From contig NZ_CP050254.1 in NCBI RefSeq assembly GCF_011745665.1, forward strand, positions 1 to 32,446: 32,446 nucleotides of DNA, written 5' to 3'. Of the stretch, positions 22,267 to 29,452 are shown piece after piece. A program made the position numbers and the translations under genes. Source of the stretch: Zophobihabitans entericus (GTDB lineage: Bacteria > Pseudomonadota > Gammaproteobacteria > Enterobacterales > Orbaceae). The notes below the pieces were generated by a model. That model was not told the origin of the DNA, searched no databases, and worked only from the letters and a program-made list of their open reading frames with translations. The number at the start of each line of letters is the position of its first letter. Positions within the stretch are counted from its first letter, which is position 1.

Positions 22267-24456
22267 TTATCGTTTAACTTTTTTAGTTGATGTAACTTTG
22301 ATACCTCCTTTAGTAATAGTTATAGAATCACCAATAGCGCATTTGCGTAATTTAGTTTCTATTGCTTTTGAAACTGGTATAACAACAATAATATCGTCAC
22401 CTGTTTTTAATAAAGCCAGTGCATTATTATTAATATATCGCATTCCACTATAACTAACTGTTTTAGAAGTACCACCTAAATTAAGTTCATTATAATGTAT
22501 ATGTTTCTTTATATCGAATATTTTGTTTGATTTACTATTTCTTTCTTCAATATATTTTTTAGCCGCTAAAATAGCATCATCACTAATTATTCCTCCGAAG
22601 ATTCTTGTCCCAGAAACAGGCCGTCGCATAGAACTAGTGTCTCTGGTTCCTCGCTCTTCCAAATCATTACCTGCATTACGCGACAATAACACTTCAGTTC
22701 GCTGTGTGATGCTATCCATACTGAGTTCGGACAGACTTCGCACAGTGTTGCTTCTTCCGGTAATCGGGATTCCGGTATTTCTTCTAATGTTGATAGTTCC
22801 TGATAGGGCTGTTCTCTTAAATTTGGTTTCTCTGGTTCTGGTTCTTGCTGTACTGGTGTTTCTTTCTCCTGATCTTTCTCTTGTGAATCTATTAACTGTA
22901 GTGCCGCTTCTATGTCGTTGTTGTCTGTCATTTTGAGTCTCCAAATTTTGTCTATATTTTTCAATAATAGGATCGTTGAATGTAACCTTAATACCTTTCT
23001 TAACAACTAATTCAATAACTTTTCTCTTAAAGTCGTCAGTACCAGATAATGCCAATTTATTACCATAGCGATACTGAGCCATTAAAATGGCAGCCTCTAA
23101 ACCATTTGACGTAACGCCATTTGATACGGTCAGTTTTTTTCCATCGTCTATAATTGTGGAATTAGCTACTCGATAGACCACATTCCCTTTTTTCGTTACA
23201 GTATCAATCCTAGCGCCAGGCACTATTTTTTCATCTGCGTTGTATTTAGAAGAAAAAGAATTGCTATGATGTGTTGTATTATCAGATTCGGTACGGTTAC
23301 GTAATAATGCTAGAACGTTCTTATCGCCAGTCTGTTGAGCCTCTTTTTTTAACCAGTCTAACCAGGATATATTTTTTATAATTTTAGCGGCTAAAATTTC
23401 TTGCTGGTAATTTCCTTTAGCCCTTTCTATATCTTTTAAAAGTGTTGCATTGATAGAACTATACAGGTTCTTCTTAAATGGGTTAGATTTAGTTAACTTC
23501 AAAACTTCCCTTTTTAATTTAGCTCTCTTCTTCGCTTCTTCAATTAGCCGATCTCTTTTCGCCCGTAACTCTTTATATATTTTGCTATTATTATCCCTAT
23601 TATTTTTCTTCTCACTTAAATATTTAGAATATATAGCTCTTGAATCAAGATAACTAACAGGATTTCGACGGTAATTTTTAACTGCCTTAATAGGTTCTTT
23701 ATTTGGCGTAAATATACCTAATTGTGTTTCTAACTTAGATTTTGAATATCCAATAGAGCTCGCTTTTGTTGTTAACCCTGTTTTAATATCTTCAATGATC
23801 AGCCCATTACCTTTTAACTTAATATCTAAGCCTTTTTCATTTAAATTTTTATGGAGTTCTTGCCAGGTACTAACTAATTCAAAATCACACTCTCTTTTAA
23901 TATATGTAATTAGGCTTTCAATTCCTGCTATTCTCTCCATATCATTAGCATTGGATTGACCCTTAGATTTTTTAGACTGATGATTATCTTTTTCTAGATT
24001 ATATTTTTCCTCAAGATAGACACACATCTGATCACGAGTGTAATAATCATTATAGGGCTCATGTAATGTAAGCTTTTCAGGGTGGATTTTATTGATGGCA
24101 ATATGTATATGAAGATCATCAGTATCATTATGAATAACGCTTATTCTTTGATGTTCTTCATAACCAATACTCTTACATATTTCACTTTCAATAGCTTTAA
24201 GGGTTTCTAATGATGGCTGTTCGCCAGGTCTAAAGGAAATAAGTAAATGATATGTTTTATCTGATACGGCTCTTGTATTTAATTTTTGGGTAGCCTCTAT
24301 TTCAATCTTGGCCCATTCAACACTATTACTATTACAGTTAGTAATTGAAATTTCAGCTACCCTATTCTCTTTTGCCTGGCTATCACTAATATAATCAACC
24401 AGTCTTGAAAAACTGCTTTTTGAAGCATTTTTCATATCAACTTTTTTAGTGATCAT
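22267..24456 (-). CDS. traI: TraI, MOBP-type relaxase
   Basis: Relaxase of 729 residues (RP4 TraI has 732), which nicks oriT and stays bound to the 5' end. All three relaxase motifs sit at RP4 positions: catalytic Tyr22 in FSRLVDYISD; Ser74 in YHLLISFRPGE; and His116 and His118 in HNDTDDLHIHIAINK. NDMERIAGIESL follows near residue 170. ATG 24456 is chosen because it gives the RP4 N-terminus (MITKKVDM) and overlaps csrA by 11 bases; the frame is open up to 24564. The C-terminal third is diverged and also encodes traH in another frame (22587-22931). Two exact KorB operators lie inside the gene (22558-22570 and 23383-23395). Confidence 0.98.
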   Translation of the reverse strand: MITKKVDMKNASKSSFSRLVDYISDSQAKENRVAEISITNCNSNSVEWAKIEIEATQKLNTRAVSDKTYHLLISFRPGEQPSLETLKAIESEICKSIGYEEHQRISVIHNDTDDLHIHIAINKIHPEKLTLHEPYNDYYTRDQMCVYLEEKYNLEKDNHQSKKSKGQSNANDMERIAGIESLITYIKRECDFELVSTWQELHKNLNEKGLDIKLKGNGLIIEDIKTGLTTKASSIGYSKSKLETQLGIFTPNKEPIKAVKNYRRNPVSYLDSRAIYSKYLSEKKNNRDNNSKIYKELRAKRDRLIEEAKKRAKLKREVLKLTKSNPFKKNLYSSINATLLKDIERAKGNYQQEILAAKIIKNISWLDWLKKEAQQTGDKNVLALLRNRTESDNTTHHSNSFSSKYNADEKIVPGARIDTVTKKGNVVYRVANSTIIDDGKKLTVSNGVTSNGLEAAILMAQYRYGNKLALSGTDDFKRKVIELVVKKGIKVTFNDPIIEKYRQNLETQNDRQQRHRSGTTVNRFTRERSGERNTSTARTRTRETKFKRTALSGTINIRRNTGIPITGRSNTVRSLSELSMDSITQRTEVLLSRNAGNDLEERGTRDTSSMRRPVSGTRIFGGIISDDAILAAKKYIEERNSKSNKIFDIKKHIHYNELNLGGTSKTVSYSGMRYINNNALALLKTGDDIIVVIPVSKAIETKLRKCAIGDSITITKGGIKVTSTKKVKR
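22558..22570. promoter_or_regulatory. KorB operator (OB) inside traI
   Basis: Exact TTTAGCCGCTAAA, located in the 3' part of traI, about 290 bases upstream of the traG start and just past the end of traH. It could let KorB control a downstream promoter for traG or serve as a partition site. Confidence 0.8.
22587..22931 (-). CDS. traH: TraH, encoded inside traI in another frame
   Basis: A 114-residue acidic protein read from a different frame of the same strand as traI. It begins MTDNNDIEAALQLID and ends with a Cys-rich motif, CEVCPNSVW, then KCYCRVMQVMIW, then VLCDG. This corresponds to TraH of RP4 (119 aa), which is likewise nested in traI and, as I remember it, has the same CxxCP-SVW and CYCRVM motifs. 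GGAG (22942-22939) precedes ATG 22931 by 7 bases, a good ribosome-binding site. TraH stabilises the relaxosome by contacting TraI and TraJ in RP4. The frame is also open upstream to 23006, but similarity starts at 22931. Confidence 0.88.
   Translation of the reverse strand: MTDNNDIEAALQLIDSQEKDQEKETPVQQEPEPEKPNLREQPYQELSTLEEIPESRLPEEATLCEVCPNSVWIASHSELKCYCRVMQVMIWKSEEPETLVLCDGLFLGQESSEE
23383..23395. promoter_or_regulatory. KorB operator (OB) inside traI
   Basis: Exact TTTAGCGGCTAAA in the middle of traI, about 450 bases upstream of the traH start. As an intragenic site it may act at a distance or in KorB spreading rather than at a promoter that I can see. Confidence 0.8.
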
Positions 24457-24634
24457 GGCCCTGCTGCGCTTCTTGAATTCTCTTGTAGACTTCCTCTCTA
24501 TGAACGGATACGGATTTAGGCGCTTTAATACCAATCCAAACCTTATTTGACTTATCATCAACATTAAGAACTGTTATTTTAATATCACTATCAATGATAA
24601 TTTTTTGATCTATAAAGCGAGTTAGCACTAACAT
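24446..24634 (-). CDS. csrA: CsrA/RsmA-family RNA-binding regulator
   Basis: A 62-residue CsrA homologue: MLVLTRFIDQKIII, ITVLNVDDKSNKVWIGIKAPKSVSVHREEVYKRIQEA. The RNA-binding strands are conserved, with Leu4/Arg6 in MLVLTR and the Arg44-type residue in VSVHREEVY. CsrA dimers bind GGA motifs in mRNA leaders and usually block translation. ATG 24634 has AAGGAG 8 bases upstream and matches the family start; the frame is open to 24652. It overlaps traI by 11 bases, so it is part of the traJ-traI operon. RP4 has no such gene. CsrA homologues on mobile elements (for example RsmQ of pQBR103 and CsrT of Legionella elements) are known to regulate transfer or host traits. The target could be plasmid transcripts, host transcripts or both. 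Confidence 0.93.
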   Translation of the reverse strand: MLVLTRFIDQKIIIDSDIKITVLNVDDKSNKVWIGIKAPKSVSVHREEVYKRIQEAQQGHDH

Positions 24635-24638
24635 AAAA

Positions 24639-25118
24639 TTACTCCTTATCAATTTTTAAGGAGTCTCTAAATTCTTGTTTTCTTTTCCAAGAATTTATTT
24701 CTGACTTAAGTATAATTAACTCTCTATAAGTAAAATTGAAATTATCAGAATTAACTAAATTAATTAGTTCTGATTTTAATTCATCTGACGTTTTGCTTAA
24801 TTCTTGAAGATCACTATCAGAAACCATTTCATTTGATGCCATAGATTTCATAACGTCTTCTACAGTGAAAGTTGGCTGAAAGGCCATAATAGACAAATAT
24901 ACAAAAATCCCTCCCGATATTACCCAGGTAAAAAGATTACTAATAAATATTGCAAATATAAAAGATGAAATAGCTAAAACGCTGACTATACCTAAAAAGA
25001 GCCTTTCAGATGAATTAAGCTTTTTCTGTCTAATAAAAGCTTTTTCATAAATTTTATTAAGTATGTTATCGATAATATCTGAGTCGTCATTTGCAGATTC
25101 TAAATTTCTATATTCCAT
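24639..25118 (-). CDS. Membrane protein of unknown function between traJ and csrA (159 aa)
   Basis: The protein has a charged N-terminal region (residues 1-40), two adjacent membrane segments at about residues 41-60 and 63-83 (LFLGIVSVLAISSFIFAIFI; LFTWVISGGIFVYLSIMAF), and a polar, helical C-terminal half (SDLQELSKTSDELKSELINLV). I do not recognise the family. It lies in the Tra1 operon, 4 bases before csrA, whose ribosome-binding site falls in its last codons. RP4 has no gene here. A KorB operator lies between it and traJ. Confidence 0.7.
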   Translation of the reverse strand: MEYRNLESANDDSDIIDNILNKIYEKAFIRQKKLNSSERLFLGIVSVLAISSFIFAIFISNLFTWVISGGIFVYLSIMAFQPTFTVEDVMKSMASNEMVSDSDLQELSKTSDELKSELINLVNSDNFNFTYRELIILKSEINSWKRKQEFRDSLKIDKE

Positions 25119-25138
25119 AATTGTCTTATCTCCAAAAT

Positions 25139-25151
25139 TTTAGCCGCTAAA
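25139..25151. promoter_or_regulatory. KorB operator (OB) between traJ and the next gene
   Basis: Exact TTTAGCCGCTAAA, overlapping the traJ stop codon and lying 20 bases upstream of the membrane-protein gene at 25118. It is placed to control a secondary promoter of the csrA-traI part of the operon. Confidence 0.85.
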
Positions 25152-25494
25152 ATTTACTCACTTTTTGATATAACAACTCCTGTGTACGACTTATTTCATC
25201 TAGAAGTTTTTCAATTGAATCTTTATCCCAACTTTTCAATTTTTCATCTTTAGTCAACCATAATTTTAACAATCCTCCCAATCGCCCAAGATCTGCATTC
25301 ACTTTAACAATGTCTATTACAGCCTGCTGATCTATCACCCCATTAACAACTATGTTCAATCCCAAGCTGCGTAAAAATGCTGAATTTTTTAAGCCGTGCT
25401 GTTTTGCATTATTCGTGATGATTTCTTTTTCATCAGGAAAAACCCATACCTTTATCGGTGTTGTATTACGTCTAGCATTAATACTTTTTTTCAT
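25147..25494 (-). CDS. traJ: TraJ, oriT-binding relaxosome protein
   Basis: A 115-residue oriT recognition protein. PIKVWVFPDEKEIITNNAKQHGLKNSAFLRSLGL forms a ribbon-helix-helix-like N-terminus. VNADLGRLGGLLKLWLTKDEKL is nearly identical to the RP4 TraJ segment and is the family hallmark. In RP4, TraJ binds one arm of the inverted repeat next to nic and recruits TraI. Here a perfect 19-bp inverted repeat lies 87 bp from its start. It is the first gene of the leftward Tra1 operon. Confidence 0.95.
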   Translation of the reverse strand: MKKSINARRNTTPIKVWVFPDEKEIITNNAKQHGLKNSAFLRSLGLNIVVNGVIDQQAVIDIVKVNADLGRLGGLLKLWLTKDEKLKSWDKDSIEKLLDEISRTQELLYQKVSKF

Positions 25495-25580
25495 TTATCA
25501 GTAATCCCGTTCATTACATCAGGCGGCAGCCGTTTAAACCTCGTAGAGCAGGACACGTTGAGCCACGCGAATAAGTCTTA

Positions 25581-25620
25581 GTGAAATAGTCCTACATCTG
25601 AAGATGTAGGACTATTTCAC
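25581..25620. repeat. oriT inverted repeat, perfect 19-bp arms
   Basis: The arm GTGAAATAGTCCTACATCT (25581-25599) and its exact reverse complement (25602-25620) are separated by only GA. In RP4 a 19-bp imperfect repeat at the same distance from nic is the TraJ binding site. The right arm ends in ATTTCAC, directly next to the nic core. Confidence 0.92.
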
Positions 25621-25640
25621 CTGTCCTGCCCGTTTTAACA
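25614..25640 (+). other. oriT: oriT nic region, predicted nick between 25628 and 25629
   Basis: TTTCACCTGTCCTGCCCG differs from the RP4 nic region (TTCACCTATCCTGCCCG, from memory) by one base over the core. RP4 is cut after the G of ATCCTG, which maps here to 25628^25629 on the plus strand. The strand would leave with its 5' end at 25629, so traK-M, the kor genes, oriV, trfA and trbA-trbB enter the recipient early and the Tra1 genes late. The diverging traJ and traK genes on either side are also as in RP4. Confidence 0.93.
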
Positions 25641-25664
25641 ACTTTATTACGCCAAAAATAAACC

Positions 25665-25715
25665 TTGAAAAAATCGATATATCATATTTATGATTCGATC
25701 ATAATCAATATATCG
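25665..25715 (+). promoter_or_regulatory. traK promoter with TrbA-operator-like motifs
   Basis: TTGAAA (25665-25670), a 17-base spacer and TTATGA (25688-25693) form a plausible promoter for traK-L-M. The spacer contains CGATATATCA (25675-25684), and CAATATATCG follows in inverted orientation at 25706-25715; both are within one or two bases of the palindrome CGATATATCG that I recall as the TrbA operator of RK2. The surrounding 150 bp is very AT-rich with phased A tracts, fitting the bent region bound by TraK. Confidence 0.5.
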
Positions 25716-25812
25716 AATAAAATAAAGAAAAAAACAACAAAATATCGAATTTTTAATATATTATATAGCGAATATAAAGATAGATTATTGAAAGAATATA
25801 GGTAATTTATAA

Positions 25813-26181
25813 ATGACTAAAAATCTTAGTGAACGAATAGCTGAAAGGATAAGAAATAGGAAGCCTACGAGGAATGCTAAAAATAGAGCTGATTTTCTTA
25901 TTTATAAGGAAGACATAAAACAAGCAATAGCTGACGGCTGGTCAGTAAAGATCATTTGGGAAACCTTATCAGAAGAACAAAAAATATCAGTAAGCTATGC
26001 TGCATTTAATAATTATGTAAATAAGCTCATCAATAATGCTGGCAAGAATAAAGTAACTAATCCGGCCGAGAAAGAATTAATTAAGTCTCCAGTTCCGGCA
26101 AGTGAAGTAACTAAAAAAGCAATAAGTAACACTTCAGGATTTTCATTTAATGCAAAACCTGATACCGATTCATTAATCTAG
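25813..26181 (+). CDS. traK: TraK, oriT-binding accessory protein
   Basis: A 122-residue basic protein, a little shorter than RP4 TraK (134). The N-terminus is LSERIAERIRNRKPTRNAKNRADFLIYKEDIKQAI, followed by GWSVKIIWETLSEEQKISVSYAAFNNYV, a helix-turn-helix-like segment typical of TraK. TraK wraps the oriT region and stimulates relaxosome formation. It diverges from traJ across oriT and is followed 6 bases later by traL. It should be repressed by TrbA and KorB if the motifs upstream are functional. Confidence 0.88.
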   Translation: MTKNLSERIAERIRNRKPTRNAKNRADFLIYKEDIKQAIADGWSVKIIWETLSEEQKISVSYAAFNNYVNKLINNAGKNKVTNPAEKELIKSPVPASEVTKKAISNTSGFSFNAKPDTDSLI

Positions 26182-26187
26182 GAAATA

Positions 26188-26916
26188 TTGAAAATGAAAA
26201 TACATATGATATTACAAGGTAAGGGTGGCTGTGGTAAGTCCTATATCAGTTCACTAATTGCACAATATATTTTATCTAAGGATAAACCGTTAGATTGTGT
26301 TGATACAGATCCGGTAAACTCAACGTTTGCAGGCTACAAAGCATTAAATGTAAGAACATTACACTTACTGGACGATGATCAGATTAATACAAGAAACCTA
26401 GATACCCTAATAGAGTGGATAGTCTCAGCCGATACAGATATGGTCATTGATAATGGTGCCGCTACATTCGTACCCCTGGCACATTACATCATCACTAATG
26501 GAATAGCAGATCTTTTGGCTGAAATGGGGCATGAGCTAATAATTCATACCGTCATCGCCGGTGGTCAAGCCCTCGTTGATACTATTAATGGTTTTGCTCA
26601 ACTAGCGAAACAATTACCTGACGATATATCGTTTGTAGTTTGGCTTAATGAGTTCTATGGAAAAATCATTTATCAAAATAAAACGTTTGAAGAAATGAAA
26701 GCTTATAAAGAGGTTAAAAACAGGATCTCGTCTATTCTGACCTTGCCACAAGTGAAAGAAGAAACCTATGGCCTAGACATTGAAGAAATGTTGAAACTCA
26801 GAAAAACATTTGACGAGGCTATAAACGATCCATCTTTATCAATAATGACAAGGCAGCGGTTAAAAATATACCGAACAAATATGTTTAACCAGTTAGACCT
26901 GGCGGCGGTGATATGA
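26188..26916 (+). CDS. traL: TraL, ParA/MinD-like P-loop ATPase of the transfer region
   Basis: A 242-residue P-loop ATPase with a deviant Walker A (ILQGKGGCGKSYISSLIAQY, residues 8-27) and an acidic box (DMVIDNGAATFVPLAHYI near residue 90). Length matches RP4 TraL (241). The exact role in transfer is unknown; the family resembles partition ATPases. It overlaps traM by 4 bases. Confidence 0.92.
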   Translation: MKMKIHMILQGKGGCGKSYISSLIAQYILSKDKPLDCVDTDPVNSTFAGYKALNVRTLHLLDDDQINTRNLDTLIEWIVSADTDMVIDNGAATFVPLAHYIITNGIADLLAEMGHELIIHTVIAGGQALVDTINGFAQLAKQLPDDISFVVWLNEFYGKIIYQNKTFEEMKAYKEVKNRISSILTLPQVKEETYGLDIEEMLKLRKTFDEAINDPSLSIMTRQRLKIYRTNMFNQLDLAAVI

Positions 26917-27341
26917 GAGATAAGCAGCAAGAACTAATAGAATTAATAGCAAGGAAGAACAACGTTCTTATAGGTTCTGATGATCCTATTTTAATGCTCC
27001 TTACTGCTAATGAGTTTATTATTACTGAAAACACTAAGGCACTTAGTGAAGCATTAAGCGGCTATAGTTCTAAAATAGAGGTGATCTCGTCTCAATGGGA
27101 TAGTCTAGCAAGTAAAAAAGCTGAAAAGATACTGAATGCCTCTCTAAATGCCAGTAAACAGGTATTAAATGAGCACCTGGAAGAATCAGCATCAAAAATA
27201 AAAGCATTGATTTCGTCAGAAATTTTAGCCGCTAAAATTGAGATTGAAAGAGAGAAGAAGCGAATAGGGCTCATGAGTCTTATTAATACGTTATCAGCAT
27301 TACTTATTTTTGTTTCAGTTATAGTTTATTTAGTTAGTTAA
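26913..27341 (+). CDS. traM: TraM, accessory transfer protein with C-terminal membrane anchor
   Basis: A 142-residue protein (RP4 TraM has 145). The N-terminal half includes DDPILMLLTANEFI, typical of TraM. A long coiled-coil follows (residues 55-115), and a single membrane segment lies at the C-terminus (SLINTLSALLIFVSVIVYLV). It is the last gene of the traK operon and overlaps traL by 4 bases. An exact KorB operator lies inside the gene (27224-27236), encoding part of EILAAKIE. Confidence 0.88.
   Translation: MRDKQQELIELIARKNNVLIGSDDPILMLLTANEFIITENTKALSEALSGYSSKIEVISSQWDSLASKKAEKILNASLNASKQVLNEHLEESASKIKALISSEILAAKIEIEREKKRIGLMSLINTLSALLIFVSVIVYLVS
27224..27236. promoter_or_regulatory. 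KorB operator (OB) inside traM
   Basis: Exact TTTAGCCGCTAAA within the traM coding sequence, about 400 bp from the end of korB. As no promoter lies next to it, it may serve as a partition (parS-like) site or act at a distance. Confidence 0.8.
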
Positions 27342-27347
27342 TTACTA

Positions 27348-27380
27348 AAGTAAAAAGCGCATAAAATGCGCTTTTTACTT
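27348..27380. terminator. Bidirectional terminator between traM and the kor operon
   Basis: AAGTAAAAAGCGCAT (27348-27362) and its perfect reverse complement (27366-27380) flank a 3-base loop. The stem has a GC core with A and T tracts on either side, so it can end transcription from both sides. It lies 6 bases after traM and 4 bases before the end of the converging gene at 27385. Confidence 0.88.
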
Positions 27381-27384
27381 AACT

Positions 27385-27588
27385 TTAAATTTTTTTCATC
27401 TCTTGGCCCAAAAGATAACATTCTCCTTCAGTTAATAGATGGAAATCACTTAAAGCTCTTACATATCCAGAAAGAAATGTATAAGCCTCATTTCGTTCCG
27501 TTCCTTCCCAATTATCTAATCTAGTAGTTCTTATACTGTTATTGATTAATTCCATAACTCTAGCATAGCAATGATTATCATAATTCAT
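27385..27588 (-). CDS. Hypothetical protein after korB (67 aa)
   Basis: I do not recognise this small soluble protein (NYDNHCYARVMELINNSI, then LDNWEGTERNEAYTFLSGYVRALSDFHLLTEGECYLLGQEM). The helical pattern with conserved-looking aromatic residues suggests a true protein. It lies 31 bases downstream of korB, ends at the bidirectional terminator, and so is probably the last gene of the korA-incC-korB operon. Confidence 0.6.
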   Translation of the reverse strand: MNYDNHCYARVMELINNSIRTTRLDNWEGTERNEAYTFLSGYVRALSDFHLLTEGECYLLGQEMKKI

Positions 27589-27619
27589 GTTATAACTTCC
27601 TAAATAATTGGTTTAGAAA

Positions 27620-28621
27620 TTACCCTTCAATTATAGATACAATCTCAAGTTGCTTTAACTCTACTTCAAATTCCTCACCATTTTCATCATATTTAATCCA
27701 GCCCATTACTTCACTAGATGGCCTTTTACTCAATACTAGGCGTCCAGGCTGCCCCATATGTTCAACCATAACAATAGCCTTAGAAAATTTAGTAGAGTCT
27801 TTAGAATTAGATTCAGACTCTTTTTTAGCCTTAGTATCAGGCGTATCATCTTCAAACACTTCATCACTTGATGCAGATTCATTATCGGATATACCAGAAT
27901 CTCTTCCTGATTCATCTAAAAATTCTTTAAACAGCTTATATGTATTTCGGTTAACTTCCTGAGACTCATCAGATAACCATGAATCGACCTCAGAGGGTTT
28001 CTTTTTATGTAATGCGGATAGGTCATTAAGTAATGTAACGTCATTACATTTTCCGCTTTCAAATAAATTAGCTATTGCCCCAGGTAAAGCTAATAAAGCT
28101 GCATATTGAGTAATAAAAGAGTTAGATTTACCTAGTGTTTTAGCTAAATCACCTTTCTTTTTACCTTTTTTTAGTTTTTTTCCAATCCAGGTAGCTATCT
28201 CAATAGGACTTAAGTCCTCGCGCTGAATATTTTCAACCATCTGGCTATCTTCAACATCATCTTCATCAAACGGTGTAGTATCGATAGTAGCTCTTATCTT
28301 CTTCATTTTCCCCATGTTAGAGGCTATATAACGACGTTCCCCATACTTAAGAATATAATGACCTGGTTTATCAGGGTTAGGCCTAACGGTGATAGGTTGT
28401 TCTACACCACGGGGCTTTCCAGTACCAGGAACAATATAAGATATAGAATCAGCTAAATTTTGTAATTTCTCTTCATTAAAAACTGTACGAGGCTGATTAG
28501 GATCTCGCTCAATAAGATCCAAATCTAATTCAACAATACGATCATTATCATCATTATTAGCATTGGTATTATTTAAAACACTAGATACGTTTTTCAAACC
28601 GCCTAAAAAATCTTTGCCCAT
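27620..28621 (-). CDS. korB: KorB, ParB-family global repressor and partition protein
   Basis: A 333-residue KorB. The ParB N-terminal domain includes IERDPNQPRTVFNEEKLQNLADSI, GYILKYGERRYIAS and ENIQREDLSPIEIATWI. The central helix-turn-helix is KKGDLAKTLGKSNSFITQYAALLALP (about residues 155-180). An acidic linker is followed by the SH3-like dimer domain of KorB (VEHMGQPGRLVLSKRPSSEVMGWIKY). ATG 28621 is chosen over TTG 28639 because AAGGA lies 7 bases before it. KorB binds TTTAGCSGCTAAA operators, and six exact copies are found in the plasmid. With IncC it also partitions the plasmid. Confidence 0.96.
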   Translation of the reverse strand: MGKDFLGGLKNVSSVLNNTNANNDDNDRIVELDLDLIERDPNQPRTVFNEEKLQNLADSISYIVPGTGKPRGVEQPITVRPNPDKPGHYILKYGERRYIASNMGKMKKIRATIDTTPFDEDDVEDSQMVENIQREDLSPIEIATWIGKKLKKGKKKGDLAKTLGKSNSFITQYAALLALPGAIANLFESGKCNDVTLLNDLSALHKKKPSEVDSWLSDESQEVNRNTYKLFKEFLDESGRDSGISDNESASSDEVFEDDTPDTKAKKESESNSKDSTKFSKAIVMVEHMGQPGRLVLSKRPSSEVMGWIKYDENGEEFEVELKQLEIVSIIEG

Positions 28622-28631
28622 TTTTAATTCC

Positions 28632-29438
28632 TTATTCAATATTCATTTTTTCAGAAATGTATTCGTACAATGCTTTCATTTCTTGATTAGCTAACCTGGC
28701 CGCTGACTTTTTAACTCGCCACACAGGAATTTTTTCTTCTAACGCTTCACCTATAGCGTCTCTATTATGTACTTTCAAAGGTGCTAGAAGCTCAGGAACT
28801 TCATTAACCAGGATCTCATAATTTCTTTTTTGTCGTGGTTTCCCAAAATCAACTTTAAAAGGTAAAATCCCTAAAAATTCTAGTTTTGGATTAATACTAT
28901 TTTTAAAGTAAGACAATGTTCTTACAGTTCTCTCTATGCCATTTATACTATATTTGGCTAATTCAATAGGGGAGATTAAGCAGTCGATAACTGACATCAT
29001 AGCAACTATTTTATGGCCAACCGCAGCCCCCGAATCGATAAAGCATACATCATATTCAGATGATAAAAACTCAATATTCGATTTAAAGTTAGTTGCTACT
29101 TCATTTAGATCAAGTTGATCCAGATCTACAAGAAGCTCGTCAGCAGGAATGACTGTTATATTTTCAGCATATAATTCAGCATTTATACCCATTTCAGGCG
29201 GTAATTCTGCAAGATCCACTTTCTTTTTAGGTAATTCAGTGATTTTTTTTGTAAATAGGTCACTGGCTTTGATGTTATAAGCTTTAAAATAGCTAAGAGA
29301 ATATGAAGTATCGCCTTGTATATCAACATCAATGGCAATTACCTTTTTCTTTCTTTCAGCAAAGTAATAAGCACCATGAACAGTACATGTAGTTTTACCA
29401 ACCCCGCCTTTTTGTGTTGAAAAAAGAATTGATTTCAT
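28632..29438 (-). CDS. incC: IncC, ParA-family partition ATPase
   Basis: A 268-residue ParA ATPase with deviant Walker A (FSTQKGGVGKTTCTVHGAYY), IAIDVDIQGDTSYSL, and CFIDSGAAVG. Size is between the two forms of RK2 IncC (259 and 364). It acts with KorB in segregation and strengthens KorB repression. It lies between korA and korB, 10 bases before korB's ATG. In RK2 korA is nested within the long incC frame, while here korA is a separate upstream gene. Confidence 0.96.
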   Translation of the reverse strand: MKSILFSTQKGGVGKTTCTVHGAYYFAERKKKVIAIDVDIQGDTSYSLSYFKAYNIKASDLFTKKITELPKKKVDLAELPPEMGINAELYAENITVIPADELLVDLDQLDLNEVATNFKSNIEFLSSEYDVCFIDSGAAVGHKIVAMMSVIDCLISPIELAKYSINGIERTVRTLSYFKNSINPKLEFLGILPFKVDFGKPRQKRNYEILVNEVPELLAPLKVHNRDAIGEALEEKIPVWRVKKSAARLANQEMKALYEYISEKMNIE

Positions 29439-29452
29439 AAGAATATCCTAAT

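Noticed and set aside
22523..22936. Plus-strand reading frame of 137 codons opposite traI/traH
   Set aside because: It is the complement of a region already encoding two overlapping proteins, and its hydrophobic composition is explained by that.
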